A stretch of DNA of 6,787 nt from an uncultured Verrucomicrobiales bacterium. Its GTDB lineage: Bacteria > Verrucomicrobiota > Verrucomicrobiia > Verrucomicrobiales > Akkermansiaceae. Below the pieces are notes generated by a model. The model did no database searches, was not told the origin of the DNA, and saw only the letters and a program-made list of their open reading frames with translations. The position numbers and the translations under genes are program-made. Location: positions 1 through 6,787 of the forward strand of contig CALLBE010000058.1 in the NCBI GenBank assembly GCA_938001985.1, in the 5' to 3' direction. Positions 1-6,269 of this stretch are shown one piece after another (position 1 is the first letter of the stretch; every line of letters starts with the position of its first letter).

Positions 1-730
1 TGCCTTGCACAATCTCTTGAGCCAAACCTTCTACAATGGCGGTTTTACCCACGCCGGCTTCACCGACTAAACACGGATTGTTTTTCGTGCGACGACAAAG
101 AATCTGAATCACGCGTTCAATTTCACTCTCACGGCCAATCACAGGGTCGAGTTTGCCTTCTTCTGCAATTTTCGTTAAATCACGACCAAAAGCAGACAAC
201 GCCGGTGTTTTAGAATTTCCGGCTGAGTTCTCACTTGGCTTATCCATTCCGCCGCCAAACCCAGCACCGATTTCCTCGGCTTCCTCTGGGTTGTAATCAG
301 GGTCTATTTCTAATAAAATCTCATGCCTAGCTCGCTGAGCATCGACTCCCAAGGAATTTAAAATCTTACCCGCAAGGCCATCACTTTCCCTCAACAGTCC
401 CAATAATAAATGCTCGGTTCCAACATAAGAATGATTCAACGCTTTGGCTTCTTTAGTCGCCAATGCCAATACCTTCTTAACACGAGGCGTGTAAGGAATA
501 TTGCCAGTTGTGTTTTGCTCCGTTCCTGTGCCCACTTCATTTTCGACTTCAGAACGGACTTTATCCAAATCAATCTCCATGCGCTCTAATACATTAACCG
601 CAACGCCTTGACCTAATTTTATGAGCCCCAAAAGCAAATGCTCGGTGCCCACATAATTATGATTAAAACGATCAGCTTCTTTTCGAGATAAGGCTAAGAC
701 TTGCTGAGCTCGTGGTGTAAAATTATTCAT
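1..730 (-). CDS. clpC: ClpC, AAA+ unfoldase of the Clp protease (N-terminal part, cut by window edge)
   Basis: Hsp100 ATPase that unfolds substrates and threads them into ClpP in the cytoplasm. Only the first 243 codons are present; the frame stays open to the left edge. I translated it by hand from an ATG at 730. Two Clp N-repeats are clear (about residues 4-65 and 79-135), each with the motif [11 protein letters not shown] flexible Gly/Ser-rich linker follows (about 155-178), then the start of the first AAA+ module with [12 protein letters not shown] and the Walker A motif GEAGVGKT (223-230). In B. subtilis ClpC, Glu32 and Glu106 in the GTEH motifs bind phosphoarginine; the equivalents here are Glu30 and Glu106. 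The gene begins 11 bases after mcsB. No Shine-Dalgarno sequence is visible in that gap, so translation may be coupled to mcsB. The adjacent mcsA and mcsB favour ClpC over ClpA or ClpB. Confidence 0.95.
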   Translation of the reverse strand, partial: MNNFTPRAQQVLALSRKEADRFNHNYVGTEHLLLGLIKLGQGVAVNVLERMEIDLDKVRSEVENEVGTGTEQNTTGNIPYTPRVKKVLALATKEAKALNHSYVGTEHLLLGLLRESDGLAGKILNSLGVDAQRARHEILLEIDPDYNPEEAEEIGAGFGGGMDKPSENSAGNSKTPALSAFGRDLTKIAEEGKLDPVIGRESEIERVIQILCRRTKNNPCLVGEAGVGKTAIVEGLAQEIVQG

Positions 731-741
731 GGTTTAAAAAT

Positions 742-1839
742 TTAATTTAAAGAAGGAAGTTTAATGATAGAAAAGTCTGGTTTGGCAATGCGTTGAATTC
801 TCTCGCGAACCTTAGTCGCTCGAATGATATCCCTTTCATCAACGGATAATTTTGAACCCAATGCAATTTGTAAATGTGCAGGCTGTAGGTTTAAGAGTAA
901 CAGGTCGATATCCGAGGTTTCTACCTCATTAAAGAAACCTAAGCTCACGCCCATTTTTAAAATAGAAAGTAAACTCAACGCCTCATTCGAAGTCATGAGG
1001 TAAGCCGAGCAGCAGATGTGGTAAGCTCGATTGACCTTATCTTGTAGTTTGTAAGGATCATTTTCTAAAAGCCTGAGTCGAGCCTGTCTCTCTTGTTTGA
1101 TTAAGTCTTTCAGAACACGGTTCAGGTTTTCAATAATGGTTTGCTCCCCTTCTCCCAGTGTTGATTGATTTGAGATTTGATACAAATCAGCAAAACTCTC
1201 TGTCCCTTCACCATACAGGCCTCGAACGGCCAAACCAAGCTGGTTCATTGCGTTCAACGACTGGTTAAGTTCGTTTAGAATACCAAGCGCGGGAAGGTGA
1301 ACCATCGCAGACGCTCTCATCCCTGTCCCTAAGTTCGTTGGGCAAGCGGTTAAATAACCCAACTTCTCATGATAGGCGATACTGAGAGCCTCCTCCAAAT
1401 GATCTTGCGTTGCAGTTAAATTATCCAGCGCTTTATCGAGGTTCAATCCTGGCTGTATCGACTGCAATCTCAAATGATCTTCTTCATTGACCATCAAGCT
1501 CAAATCGCAGTTAGGTGTTAAGAAAACAGCCGCGTTAGCTCCTTTTGCTGCGTGTTCACGGCTGATCAGATGTCTTTCTACAAAAACTTGTTTTTCGATC
1601 GTGTCTAACTGATCAAAACAAAAAGACTGACCCTCTTTTATTGGTTGATAAAGATTGAGCGCTTCCTTGACTTGTTTTAAAACAAAAAGCTGCACCTCCT
1701 TTTTTGCCCACCCTGGGAAAGGGGTGTTTTCAATATTACGAGCTAAACGCACTCGGGATGTCAACACGACGTCCGAATCACTCTCTTGGAGAGTCATCCA
1801 TTCGGGATAGTTTTTATAAAACTCTGTGAAAGTAGACAT
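742..1839 (-). CDS. mcsB: McsB, protein arginine kinase
   Basis: Guanidino-phosphotransferase-family kinase that transfers phosphate from ATP to arginine side chains of proteins, marking them for ClpCP. The 365 residues match the usual McsB length. The N-terminal motif SDVVLTSRVRLARN (22-35) is the family's nucleotide-binding start. VNEEDHLRLQ (117-126) carries the catalytic glutamates. CPTNLGTGMRAS (166-177) carries the conserved Cys166 and the phosphate-binding loop. The C-terminal motif RDIIRA (336-341) matches the RDxxRA phosphoarginine-binding motif characteristic of McsB, which separates it from creatine or arginine kinases. I see no lost key residue. It lies 12 bases after mcsA, its activator, and 11 bases before clpC, so the three are almost certainly co-transcribed. 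The ATG at 1839 has a weak upstream AAGAG that overlaps the mcsA stop. Confidence 0.96.
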   Translation of the reverse strand: MSTFTEFYKNYPEWMTLQESDSDVVLTSRVRLARNIENTPFPGWAKKEVQLFVLKQVKEALNLYQPIKEGQSFCFDQLDTIEKQVFVERHLISREHAAKGANAAVFLTPNCDLSLMVNEEDHLRLQSIQPGLNLDKALDNLTATQDHLEEALSIAYHEKLGYLTACPTNLGTGMRASAMVHLPALGILNELNQSLNAMNQLGLAVRGLYGEGTESFADLYQISNQSTLGEGEQTIIENLNRVLKDLIKQERQARLRLLENDPYKLQDKVNRAYHICCSAYLMTSNEALSLLSILKMGVSLGFFNEVETSDIDLLLLNLQPAHLQIALGSKLSVDERDIIRATKVRERIQRIAKPDFSIIKLPSLN

Positions 1840-1851
1840 ATGTTCAGGCTC

Positions 1852-2379
1852 TTATTGCTGCTCTGAGGCTTGTTTGCTCGCCTCCTTGATTTGATCTCTA
1901 AGCTCACCAGCGCGCTCATAATCCTCAGCCTCAATCGCACGCTCAAGCTCCCTTGTTAACTCCTCAATGATTTCTGCATGGTTCACTCGATCTAAAACCC
2001 GATGGTTCACTCGGCCCTCGTGAGACGAGCCTTTATGGATTTCCGTCAATTTGGGTAATAAAATGTGTTTAAAGGTAGGGTAGCAGGTAGAACAACCAAA
2101 ACGGCCAGTTGCCTTATAATCTTGCAGTGTGAAATCACACTCTGGGCAAACCACTGAGGTTTCACTCACCACAGCCTCTTCCTCGGAATATTCAAAGGCT
2201 TCATTCGATTCCAACTCTTCCAAAACCTCTCCAAACAACTGATCAAAAGGAGGCAGGTTAGGTGTATTGTTTTGATACTCCTGAGCACAACTCTCACACA
2301 GTGATTTTTTATTAACTTTATCACCTGAAACTTCGGTGAAAAACACAGAAGCTTCTTGTTGGCATTTATCACAATTCAT
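1852..2379 (-). CDS. mcsA: McsA, zinc-binding activator of McsB (UVR domain)
   Basis: Small zinc protein that binds and activates the McsB arginine kinase and takes part in ClpC regulation. Two pairs of CxxC motifs are visible: Cys3/Cys6 with Cys28/Cys31, and Cys78/Cys81 with Cys96/Cys99. An acidic spacer (about 50-72) separates them. The C-terminus has a UvrB/UvrC (UVR) motif, about 136-170, with ELERAIEAEDYERAGELRDQI. The length, 175 residues, fits McsA. I start at the ATG at 2379, because family members begin directly with M-x-C-x-x-C; a GTG one codon upstream (2382) would add only one methionine. No strong Shine-Dalgarno sequence is visible. It heads the mcsA-mcsB-clpC set, but no ctsR precedes it as it would in Bacillus. 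Confidence 0.92.
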   Translation of the reverse strand: MNCDKCQQEASVFFTEVSGDKVNKKSLCESCAQEYQNNTPNLPPFDQLFGEVLEELESNEAFEYSEEEAVVSETSVVCPECDFTLQDYKATGRFGCSTCYPTFKHILLPKLTEIHKGSSHEGRVNHRVLDRVNHAEIIEELTRELERAIEAEDYERAGELRDQIKEASKQASEQQ

Positions 2380-2434
2380 CACTAATTCAGTTGGCTATCT
2401 TTGGGTAAGAAGTTGGGCGTCACTCTAGCATAGC

Positions 2435-2455
2435 TCTCTTTTTGATTAAAAGAGA
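2435..2455. repeat. Perfect 8-base inverted repeat with 5-base loop
   Basis: On the plus strand TCTCTTTT (2435-2442) is followed by TGATT and then AAAAGAGA (2448-2455). The arms are exactly complementary. It sits between the two transcription blocks, about 56 bases before the mcsA ATG. It could be a repressor operator for the mcsA operon, or part of a terminator, since one arm overlaps the T-rich tail of the hairpin at 2461-2480. It is AT-rich, so chance occurrence is possible. Confidence 0.45.
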
Positions 2456-2480
2456 AAAGTAAGCCTTAACGCGAAAGCTT
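2448..2480 (-). terminator. Possible weak intrinsic terminator after the rhodanese gene
   Basis: Reading on the minus strand, AAGCTTT (2480-2474) pairs with AAGGCTT (2467-2461) across a 6-base loop, CGCGTT. This is a 7-base-pair stem with one G-U pair. It is followed by ACTTTTCTCTTTT, a T-rich tract interrupted by C. It lies 30 bases after the TAG stop of the rhodanese gene. The stem is short and not GC-rich, so the call is tentative. Confidence 0.4.
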
Positions 2481-2509
2481 TATTCTAAAACGAGCCCCCT
2501 TCTCAACTA

Positions 2510-3055
2510 CTACTCTCCAGCTGACAGCTCATATCTAGCAATTGAGTCGTCCACCTCTTTGGCCCAGGTATCAATCCCCCCAATCAATCCGAACGTATTC
2601 TTCAATTGGTGACCTCTAAACCAAGCGCAAACATCTAGAATTCTAGACCCATCATGATCAAAAAGAACAACCGTTGTTTCACTGTTCCCAGCAAAGAGAG
2701 CTTGCTGAATGTCTTGGTTCAAGAATTTAGCATTCGGCATCGGCACCTCCTCAAACTCCTCGCGAGTTCTCGCATCTAATAATACGAAGCTCTTGCCTTC
2801 ATCCATCCACGTTTTTAGCGTTTCGCTTGAAACCAGCATTTTTTGATCATGCTCATAACTCTCCACGATGTGTTGAATCACTTCGGTTACCTCTAAATCA
2901 TTGGCCTGACAAACGGACTCCAAACTAGCAGACTCATCGTAACTACAAGAGCGACAACCGCCAATATGATAACGTGCGAACAAGGCTCGTTTCGAAGACG
3001 GATAAGATGACAACAACTCCTTCATCTCAATTTGTGGATTAATTACTAAGCTCAT
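2510..3055 (-). CDS. DUF1858-like plus rhodanese-domain protein without the catalytic cysteine
   Basis: A 181-residue cytoplasmic protein with two parts. Residues 4-65 resemble DUF1858/ScdA N-terminal domains: MKELLSSYPSSKRALF, then GGCRSC with Cys34 and Cys37, then a helix ending in VTEVIQHI. Residues 73-170 form a rhodanese domain, with FVLLDARTREEFEEVPMPNA (90-109) and the C-terminal GLIGGIDTWAKEV. Active rhodaneses have a loop of the form C-x-x-G-x-R; here it is DHDGSR (123-128), so Asp123 replaces the sulfur-carrying cysteine. Cys133 lies five residues after the loop and is unlikely to fill the role. Normal sulfur transfer is therefore doubtful, and a binding or regulatory role, perhaps with the CxxC domain, is more plausible. 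The ATG is 9 bases after the trkH stop with no strong ribosome-binding site, which suggests an operon with coupling. Confidence 0.85.
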   Translation of the reverse strand: MSLVINPQIEMKELLSSYPSSKRALFARYHIGGCRSCSYDESASLESVCQANDLEVTEVIQHIVESYEHDQKMLVSSETLKTWMDEGKSFVLLDARTREEFEEVPMPNAKFLNQDIQQALFAGNSETTVVLFDHDGSRILDVCAWFRGHQLKNTFGLIGGIDTWAKEVDDSIARYELSAGE

Positions 3056-3064
3056 ATTCTTATT

Positions 3065-4720
3065 TTAATAGCGTTTCCAAAAACTAGGTGAGAAGAAAAT
3101 CATAATCGCAAACAACTCAAGCCTGCCCACAATCATGACTAGACTTAAGAATAATTTTGTTACCCCTCTCAGTTCTGAAAAATTATCATTCGGCCCCAAC
3201 TCACCAAAGCCAGGCCCTATATTAGGAAACGTCGCCAAAATCGCACCAAAAGAGGTTTCTAAAGAATGTCCCCTGCCCATCTCCAACAGAGAAAACACAA
3301 AAGCACTGCCAATAAAAACAGCGGTGAAGATAAAGGCAAAAATCAAAATACTACGCCTAGATCTCGCGTCAATAGGGTTGCCGTTTAAGGTGATCTTCGA
3401 AACTAAGTTCGGACGGAAAGTTTTCACAATCTCATCCAATCCCATTTTCACACAAGTCTTGAACCTGCCTGTCTTCATGCCACCAGCCGTAGCACCAGCA
3501 CATCCGCCAACCAGCATTAGAAAAACGAGTAAAATCTGACAAAACAGAGGCCACTGAGAGTAATCACTCAATCCGAACCCTGTCGTTGAAGAAATAGCAG
3601 CCACCATAAAAATAGCTTCACAAATATCCGTACCAAGTGTTGTGGTAAAGCCACTGGAAAGTTGAATCCCCAGCGTGAACAGAGTCGCACAGATCCCCAC
3701 AATACTTAAGTGCCAGATAGCCTCCTCTTCTTTGGCAATCCGCTTCCAATAATGTGAAAAACGGTACCTTTTCACACCTTCGCCTGCCGGCTTTTTAAAA
3801 ACTTTATTTTTTAAACCATCCCACAACCGTCCCAATATCACCTTGCGATCCTTAAAAACACCGTAGGTTAGAATAATAACCAGTAGAAAATTAAGACTGC
3901 AGATAATCATGAACAAGGACAGCCAAAGCTGTATTTCAGAAGCCGTCTCCCAATCATTATAAAAACCAATGCTCATATTATGAGGAGAGAACCCACCCGT
4001 TGAAACCGTTGTCATTGCGTGGTTTAAAGCATCAAACCATGTCATGCCTAAGCCCTTAAGCCCCATGAAACAAATCAAGCTCAACGACAAATACGCATAG
4101 GTTAACATCAACGCCATCTCGTGCGCTCTGCCAAATAGTGAATCCATTCGTTGAAATGAAGATTCATTGCTAAACAAGGATTTACCGCCCACACCAATCG
4201 CACTCAACAAGGCCACGAAAAGAACCAAGATCCCCACTCCACCCAACCATTGAGTCATCGACCTCCATAACAAAATACTTCGAGGAAAGGATTCTATATC
4301 ATTCATCACGGTCGATCCTGTCGTCGTGAAACCTGAGATAGATTCAAACACCGCATCCGGAAAACTCAAGCCAGGGTCTGAAAATAAATACGGCAACGCA
4401 CCAAAAGCGCCAGCAATCAGCCAACCAACACCAACGACCGTCAGCGCTTCGCGCTTTGAAATCTCTTCTGTTTTTGAAAAACCGAAGAATTTAACAACCA
4501 TCCACTCTCCAAAACTTTTGACCGCCTTAGAGTCATGCCCCAAGGCTAACAAACCTCGGCCAACCAGAATACAGATGATAAACGTATACAATAAAGCGTG
4601 AGAGGTTTTTTCATTCCAAACCGCATTATCGACGAGAGAAAAGCCCCAGCAGAGACCAACGAAAAAGCCCTGTAGTAATAACAAGGCTCCTAAAAGTTTC
4701 GCGATCAGCCGCAAGTTCAT
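3065..4720 (-). CDS. TrkH/KtrB-family potassium uptake membrane subunit
   Basis: Inner-membrane K+ translocating subunit of a Trk/Ktr system. The 551 residues show about ten hydrophobic segments (near 5-30, 42-62, 92-112, 155-180, 205-225, 262-290, 336-358, 392-412, 458-480 and 520-545). Four pore loops with filter glycines are recognisable: SGFTTTGST (129-137, Gly135), TTVSTGGFSP (237-246, Gly242), SSTTGFG (377-383, Gly381) and TFPNIGPGFG (497-506, Gly502). QWLGGVGILVL (157-167) and the ending FSPSFWKRY are also family hallmarks. It is longer than E. coli TrkH (about 483), partly from a basic loop at about 290-335. These systems need a cytoplasmic NAD/nucleotide-binding partner (TrkA/KtrA), and none is encoded here. 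It lies 21 bases after the cyclophilin gene and 9 bases before the rhodanese gene. TrkH and KtrB cannot be firmly separated by eye; TrkH is favoured by the loops and length. Confidence 0.93.
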   Translation of the reverse strand: MNLRLIAKLLGALLLLQGFFVGLCWGFSLVDNAVWNEKTSHALLYTFIICILVGRGLLALGHDSKAVKSFGEWMVVKFFGFSKTEEISKREALTVVGVGWLIAGAFGALPYLFSDPGLSFPDAVFESISGFTTTGSTVMNDIESFPRSILLWRSMTQWLGGVGILVLFVALLSAIGVGGKSLFSNESSFQRMDSLFGRAHEMALMLTYAYLSLSLICFMGLKGLGMTWFDALNHAMTTVSTGGFSPHNMSIGFYNDWETASEIQLWLSLFMIICSLNFLLVIILTYGVFKDRKVILGRLWDGLKNKVFKKPAGEGVKRYRFSHYWKRIAKEEEAIWHLSIVGICATLFTLGIQLSSGFTTTLGTDICEAIFMVAAISSTTGFGLSDYSQWPLFCQILLVFLMLVGGCAGATAGGMKTGRFKTCVKMGLDEIVKTFRPNLVSKITLNGNPIDARSRRSILIFAFIFTAVFIGSAFVFSLLEMGRGHSLETSFGAILATFPNIGPGFGELGPNDNFSELRGVTKLFLSLVMIVGRLELFAIMIFFSPSFWKRY

Positions 4721-4741
4721 TAATTTATAAATACGAGTTGC

Positions 4742-5314
4742 TTACTCAAAATGAGCATTCCAACTTTCAATATTCTCCGATTGAGCTGCGAATAATAACT
4801 CAGCTGCCTCGTTGTTTAAAACCTCAATGCGAGTGATCTTATCACCAACACCGTCATGCTGACAACCAGGTTCCCCTGTATTTAGCTTACCCACAATCGT
4901 GTTCACAAGATCCATTCCGCCCGTAACTTCACCAAAAACAGCATGTCTATCGTCTAAGAAGCTTGTTTCAACATGCGTGATGAAAAACTGAGAACCATTT
5001 GTATTAGGTCCTGCATTCGCCATGGATAGAATACCAGGCTTGTTGTGTCTCAGCTCAGGATGAAACTCATCCTGAAATTGGTAACCCGGACCGCCACGAC
5101 CATCTTGCATTGGGTCGCCACCCTGAATCATAAAGTTCTTAATCACTCGGTGAAAAGCCAAGCCTTCGTAGTAACCTCGTCTGGCCAAGTTCAAGAAATT
5201 AGCAACGGTTACTGGAACTTTACTCGCAAACAAAGTGATCGGAATCTCTCCTTTAGTCGTGTGAAGAATGATATTTATATCGGAAATTGTACTCATGGTC
5301 GTATTTGAACTCAT
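4742..5314 (-). CDS. Cyclophilin-type peptidyl-prolyl cis-trans isomerase
   Basis: Catalyses cis-trans isomerisation of Xaa-Pro bonds in protein folding. The 190 residues form one cyclophilin domain. [15 protein letters not shown] (54-68) holds the catalytic Arg56 with Phe61, Met62 and Gln64. [16 protein letters not shown] (98-113) is the second signature, and [13 protein letters not shown] (118-130) holds the conserved His124. The residue equivalent to human CypA Trp121 is Phe119, as in E. coli PpiB, which usually means poor cyclosporin A binding. There is no signal peptide, so it is probably cytoplasmic. About 25 residues follow the core ([14 protein letters not shown] onward), a modest extra tail. 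I keep the first ATG (5314) because AGGGG lies five bases upstream; an ATG at 5296 lacks such a site. It starts 38 bases after the bactofilin gene. Confidence 0.94.
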   Translation of the reverse strand: MSSNTTMSTISDINIILHTTKGEIPITLFASKVPVTVANFLNLARRGYYEGLAFHRVIKNFMIQGGDPMQDGRGGPGYQFQDEFHPELRHNKPGILSMANAGPNTNGSQFFITHVETSFLDDRHAVFGEVTGGMDLVNTIVGKLNTGEPGCQHDGVGDKITRIEVLNNEAAELLFAAQSENIESWNAHFE

Positions 5315-5319
5315 TTAAA

Positions 5320-5324
5320 CCCCT
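5320..5324 (-). promoter_or_regulatory. Shine-Dalgarno site that fixes the cyclophilin start
   Basis: AGGGG on the minus strand, five bases before the ATG at 5314. It is the clearest ribosome-binding site in the window and favours this ATG over the one at 5296. It overlaps the perfect palindrome CCCTAGGG (5321-5328). Confidence 0.65.
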
Positions 5325-5352
5325 AGGGTCGAGCCTAAAATACCCAGCGGCC

Positions 5353-6240
5353 TTACTGAATCGATATTACAGCTCCGCTACACTGCCCACCTTCTGATAC
5401 CGAACACGCGTGCAAATGCATCTCATCAAAAGACACACGACCCAACTTTCCTATCGTCATGGTACCGGTGGAGCGTAATTTAAAATCCGCCGCCTCTAGA
5501 GATCCCATACAAGAGAGATCGTGAAGGTTCACATCTGAACTCGCTGTCACCTTCACATTCTTATGAATAATTAACTTCTGACAACGCAGATTGCCTTTAA
5601 AATTAGTGGTTTCAAACACTTCAATCGTTCCCGTTGAATCAACGCCGCCTTCAAATTCACCCTGAATAATTAAATCATGACAACGCAACGAACTACGCTT
5701 CATCGAGCCCGAACGTGTGATTTTAACATTGCCTCGAGTTTGTATACTCTCATTTTTGAGCGTTTTTATGACATGATTCTGTAACGAAATATACAACCCG
5801 CACTTCGGACAGTTCGCCGACTCAGCCCCAGCAGGTGATTCATGTGTAAACTCACAGCGAAAACACTCAACCTGTCTTTTTTTCAGCGGGTTTCTCCAAT
5901 GATTGAGCTGAGCACTCTTTTCCTTTGCTTGGTAAGTGCTGACAGGTTGGTAAACTTCAATAGAATCTTTTGCTCCCGCGGACATCACCTCAGGAGTACC
6001 GACAGACTCTACATGCTCCCAAAGGTCGATACGCTCTTCTTCTTTGGTTTCAAAATTCTCGGCAAACTTCACCTTAGGTTTGTACTCCTGAACTTTTTCT
6101 TCAATGAGCTTCCCGTTCTCTAAATTAAAGCGTTTTCCGCACTTTTTACAATTAGAGGAAATAGCAGCTATCGACTCCTTTTGTCGATGATGACAAACAG
6201 GACACTCAATAACTTCATTATTTTTTTGAGAACCAAACAA
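5353..6240 (-). CDS. Bactofilin-like polymer-forming protein with two N-terminal zinc ribbons
   Basis: The C-terminal part (about 158-295) has the pattern of a bactofilin (DUF583) beta-helix, with short repeating strands such as SSLRCHDLIIQGEFEGGV, GTIEVFE, GNLRCQKLIIHKNVKV and GTMTIGKLGRV. Bactofilins self-assemble without nucleotide into cytoskeletal filaments that act in shape, stalk or cell-envelope organisation. In front are two four-cysteine zinc ribbons: Cys13/16/31/34 and Cys126/129/144/147. Both have the same spacing, CxxC-14-CxxC followed by Gly. A charged, probably disordered linker (about 45-120) separates them. At 295 residues the protein is much longer than a simple bactofilin (often 100-180). 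There is no signal peptide or membrane segment. The start is a TTG; no in-frame ATG or GTG lies between the upstream gene's stop and it, and the next methionine (Met86) would remove the first ribbon. GGAG (6264-6267) lies 23 bases upstream, too far for normal use. The bactofilin call rests on repeat pattern alone. Confidence 0.78.
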   Translation of the reverse strand: MFGSQKNNEVIECPVCHHRQKESIAAISSNCKKCGKRFNLENGKLIEEKVQEYKPKVKFAENFETKEEERIDLWEHVESVGTPEVMSAGAKDSIEVYQPVSTYQAKEKSAQLNHWRNPLKKRQVECFRCEFTHESPAGAESANCPKCGLYISLQNHVIKTLKNESIQTRGNVKITRSGSMKRSSLRCHDLIIQGEFEGGVDSTGTIEVFETTNFKGNLRCQKLIIHKNVKVTASSDVNLHDLSCMGSLEAADFKLRSTGTMTIGKLGRVSFDEMHLHACSVSEGGQCSGAVISIQ

Positions 6241-6269
6241 GGTGATAACTAAGCTTTCAGTTTCTCCGC

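Larger units (their letters stand above)
2380..2509 (-). promoter_or_regulatory. Intergenic region upstream of mcsA, presumed promoter region
   Basis: This is the only gap long enough to hold a conventional promoter in the window, and it separates the five-gene right block from mcsA-mcsB-clpC. Reading toward mcsA it holds a weak hairpin with a T-rich tail, a perfect 8-base inverted repeat, then about 55 bases to the start codon. I found no convincing -35/-10 pair: TAGAAT (2484-2489 on the plus strand as attcta) and TATGCT (2429-2434 as agcata) resemble -10 boxes but lack a good -35 partner. I saw no GGTCAAA heptads (CtsR) and no CIRCE element (HrcA). That a promoter lies here is inference from gene layout. 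Confidence 0.4.

Noticed and set aside
2166..2372. Second minus-strand frame inside mcsA
   Set aside because: Out of frame with the conserved CxxC motifs of McsA; translation shows nothing recognisable.
2380..2509. CtsR heptad repeat or CIRCE element upstream of mcsA
   Set aside because: I read both strands for GGTCAAA repeats and TTAGCACTC/GAGTGCTAA and found neither.
3135..3539. Open frame on the plus strand opposite the 3' part of trkH
   Set aside because: It lies wholly antisense to strongly recognisable TrkH pore-loop sequence, its translation shows no domain, and there is no supporting start site.
4326..4601. Open frame on the plus strand opposite the 5' part of trkH
   Set aside because: Antisense to conserved TrkH sequence; low-complexity Pro/Ser/Lys translation typical of a shadow frame.
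4721..4741. AT-rich TATTTATAAATTA before trkH as a promoter -10 box
   Set aside because: TATAAA lies only four bases from the ATG and has no -35 partner at proper spacing; the short gap fits an operon.
5045..5308. Open frame on the plus strand opposite the cyclophilin gene
   Set aside because: Antisense to the catalytic core of a clear cyclophilin; no domain or start-site support.
5842..6123. Open frame on the plus strand opposite the bactofilin-like gene, with a hydrophobic stretch
   Set aside because: Overlaps the linker and second zinc ribbon coding region; the hydrophobicity follows from the complement of Lys/Glu-rich codons.
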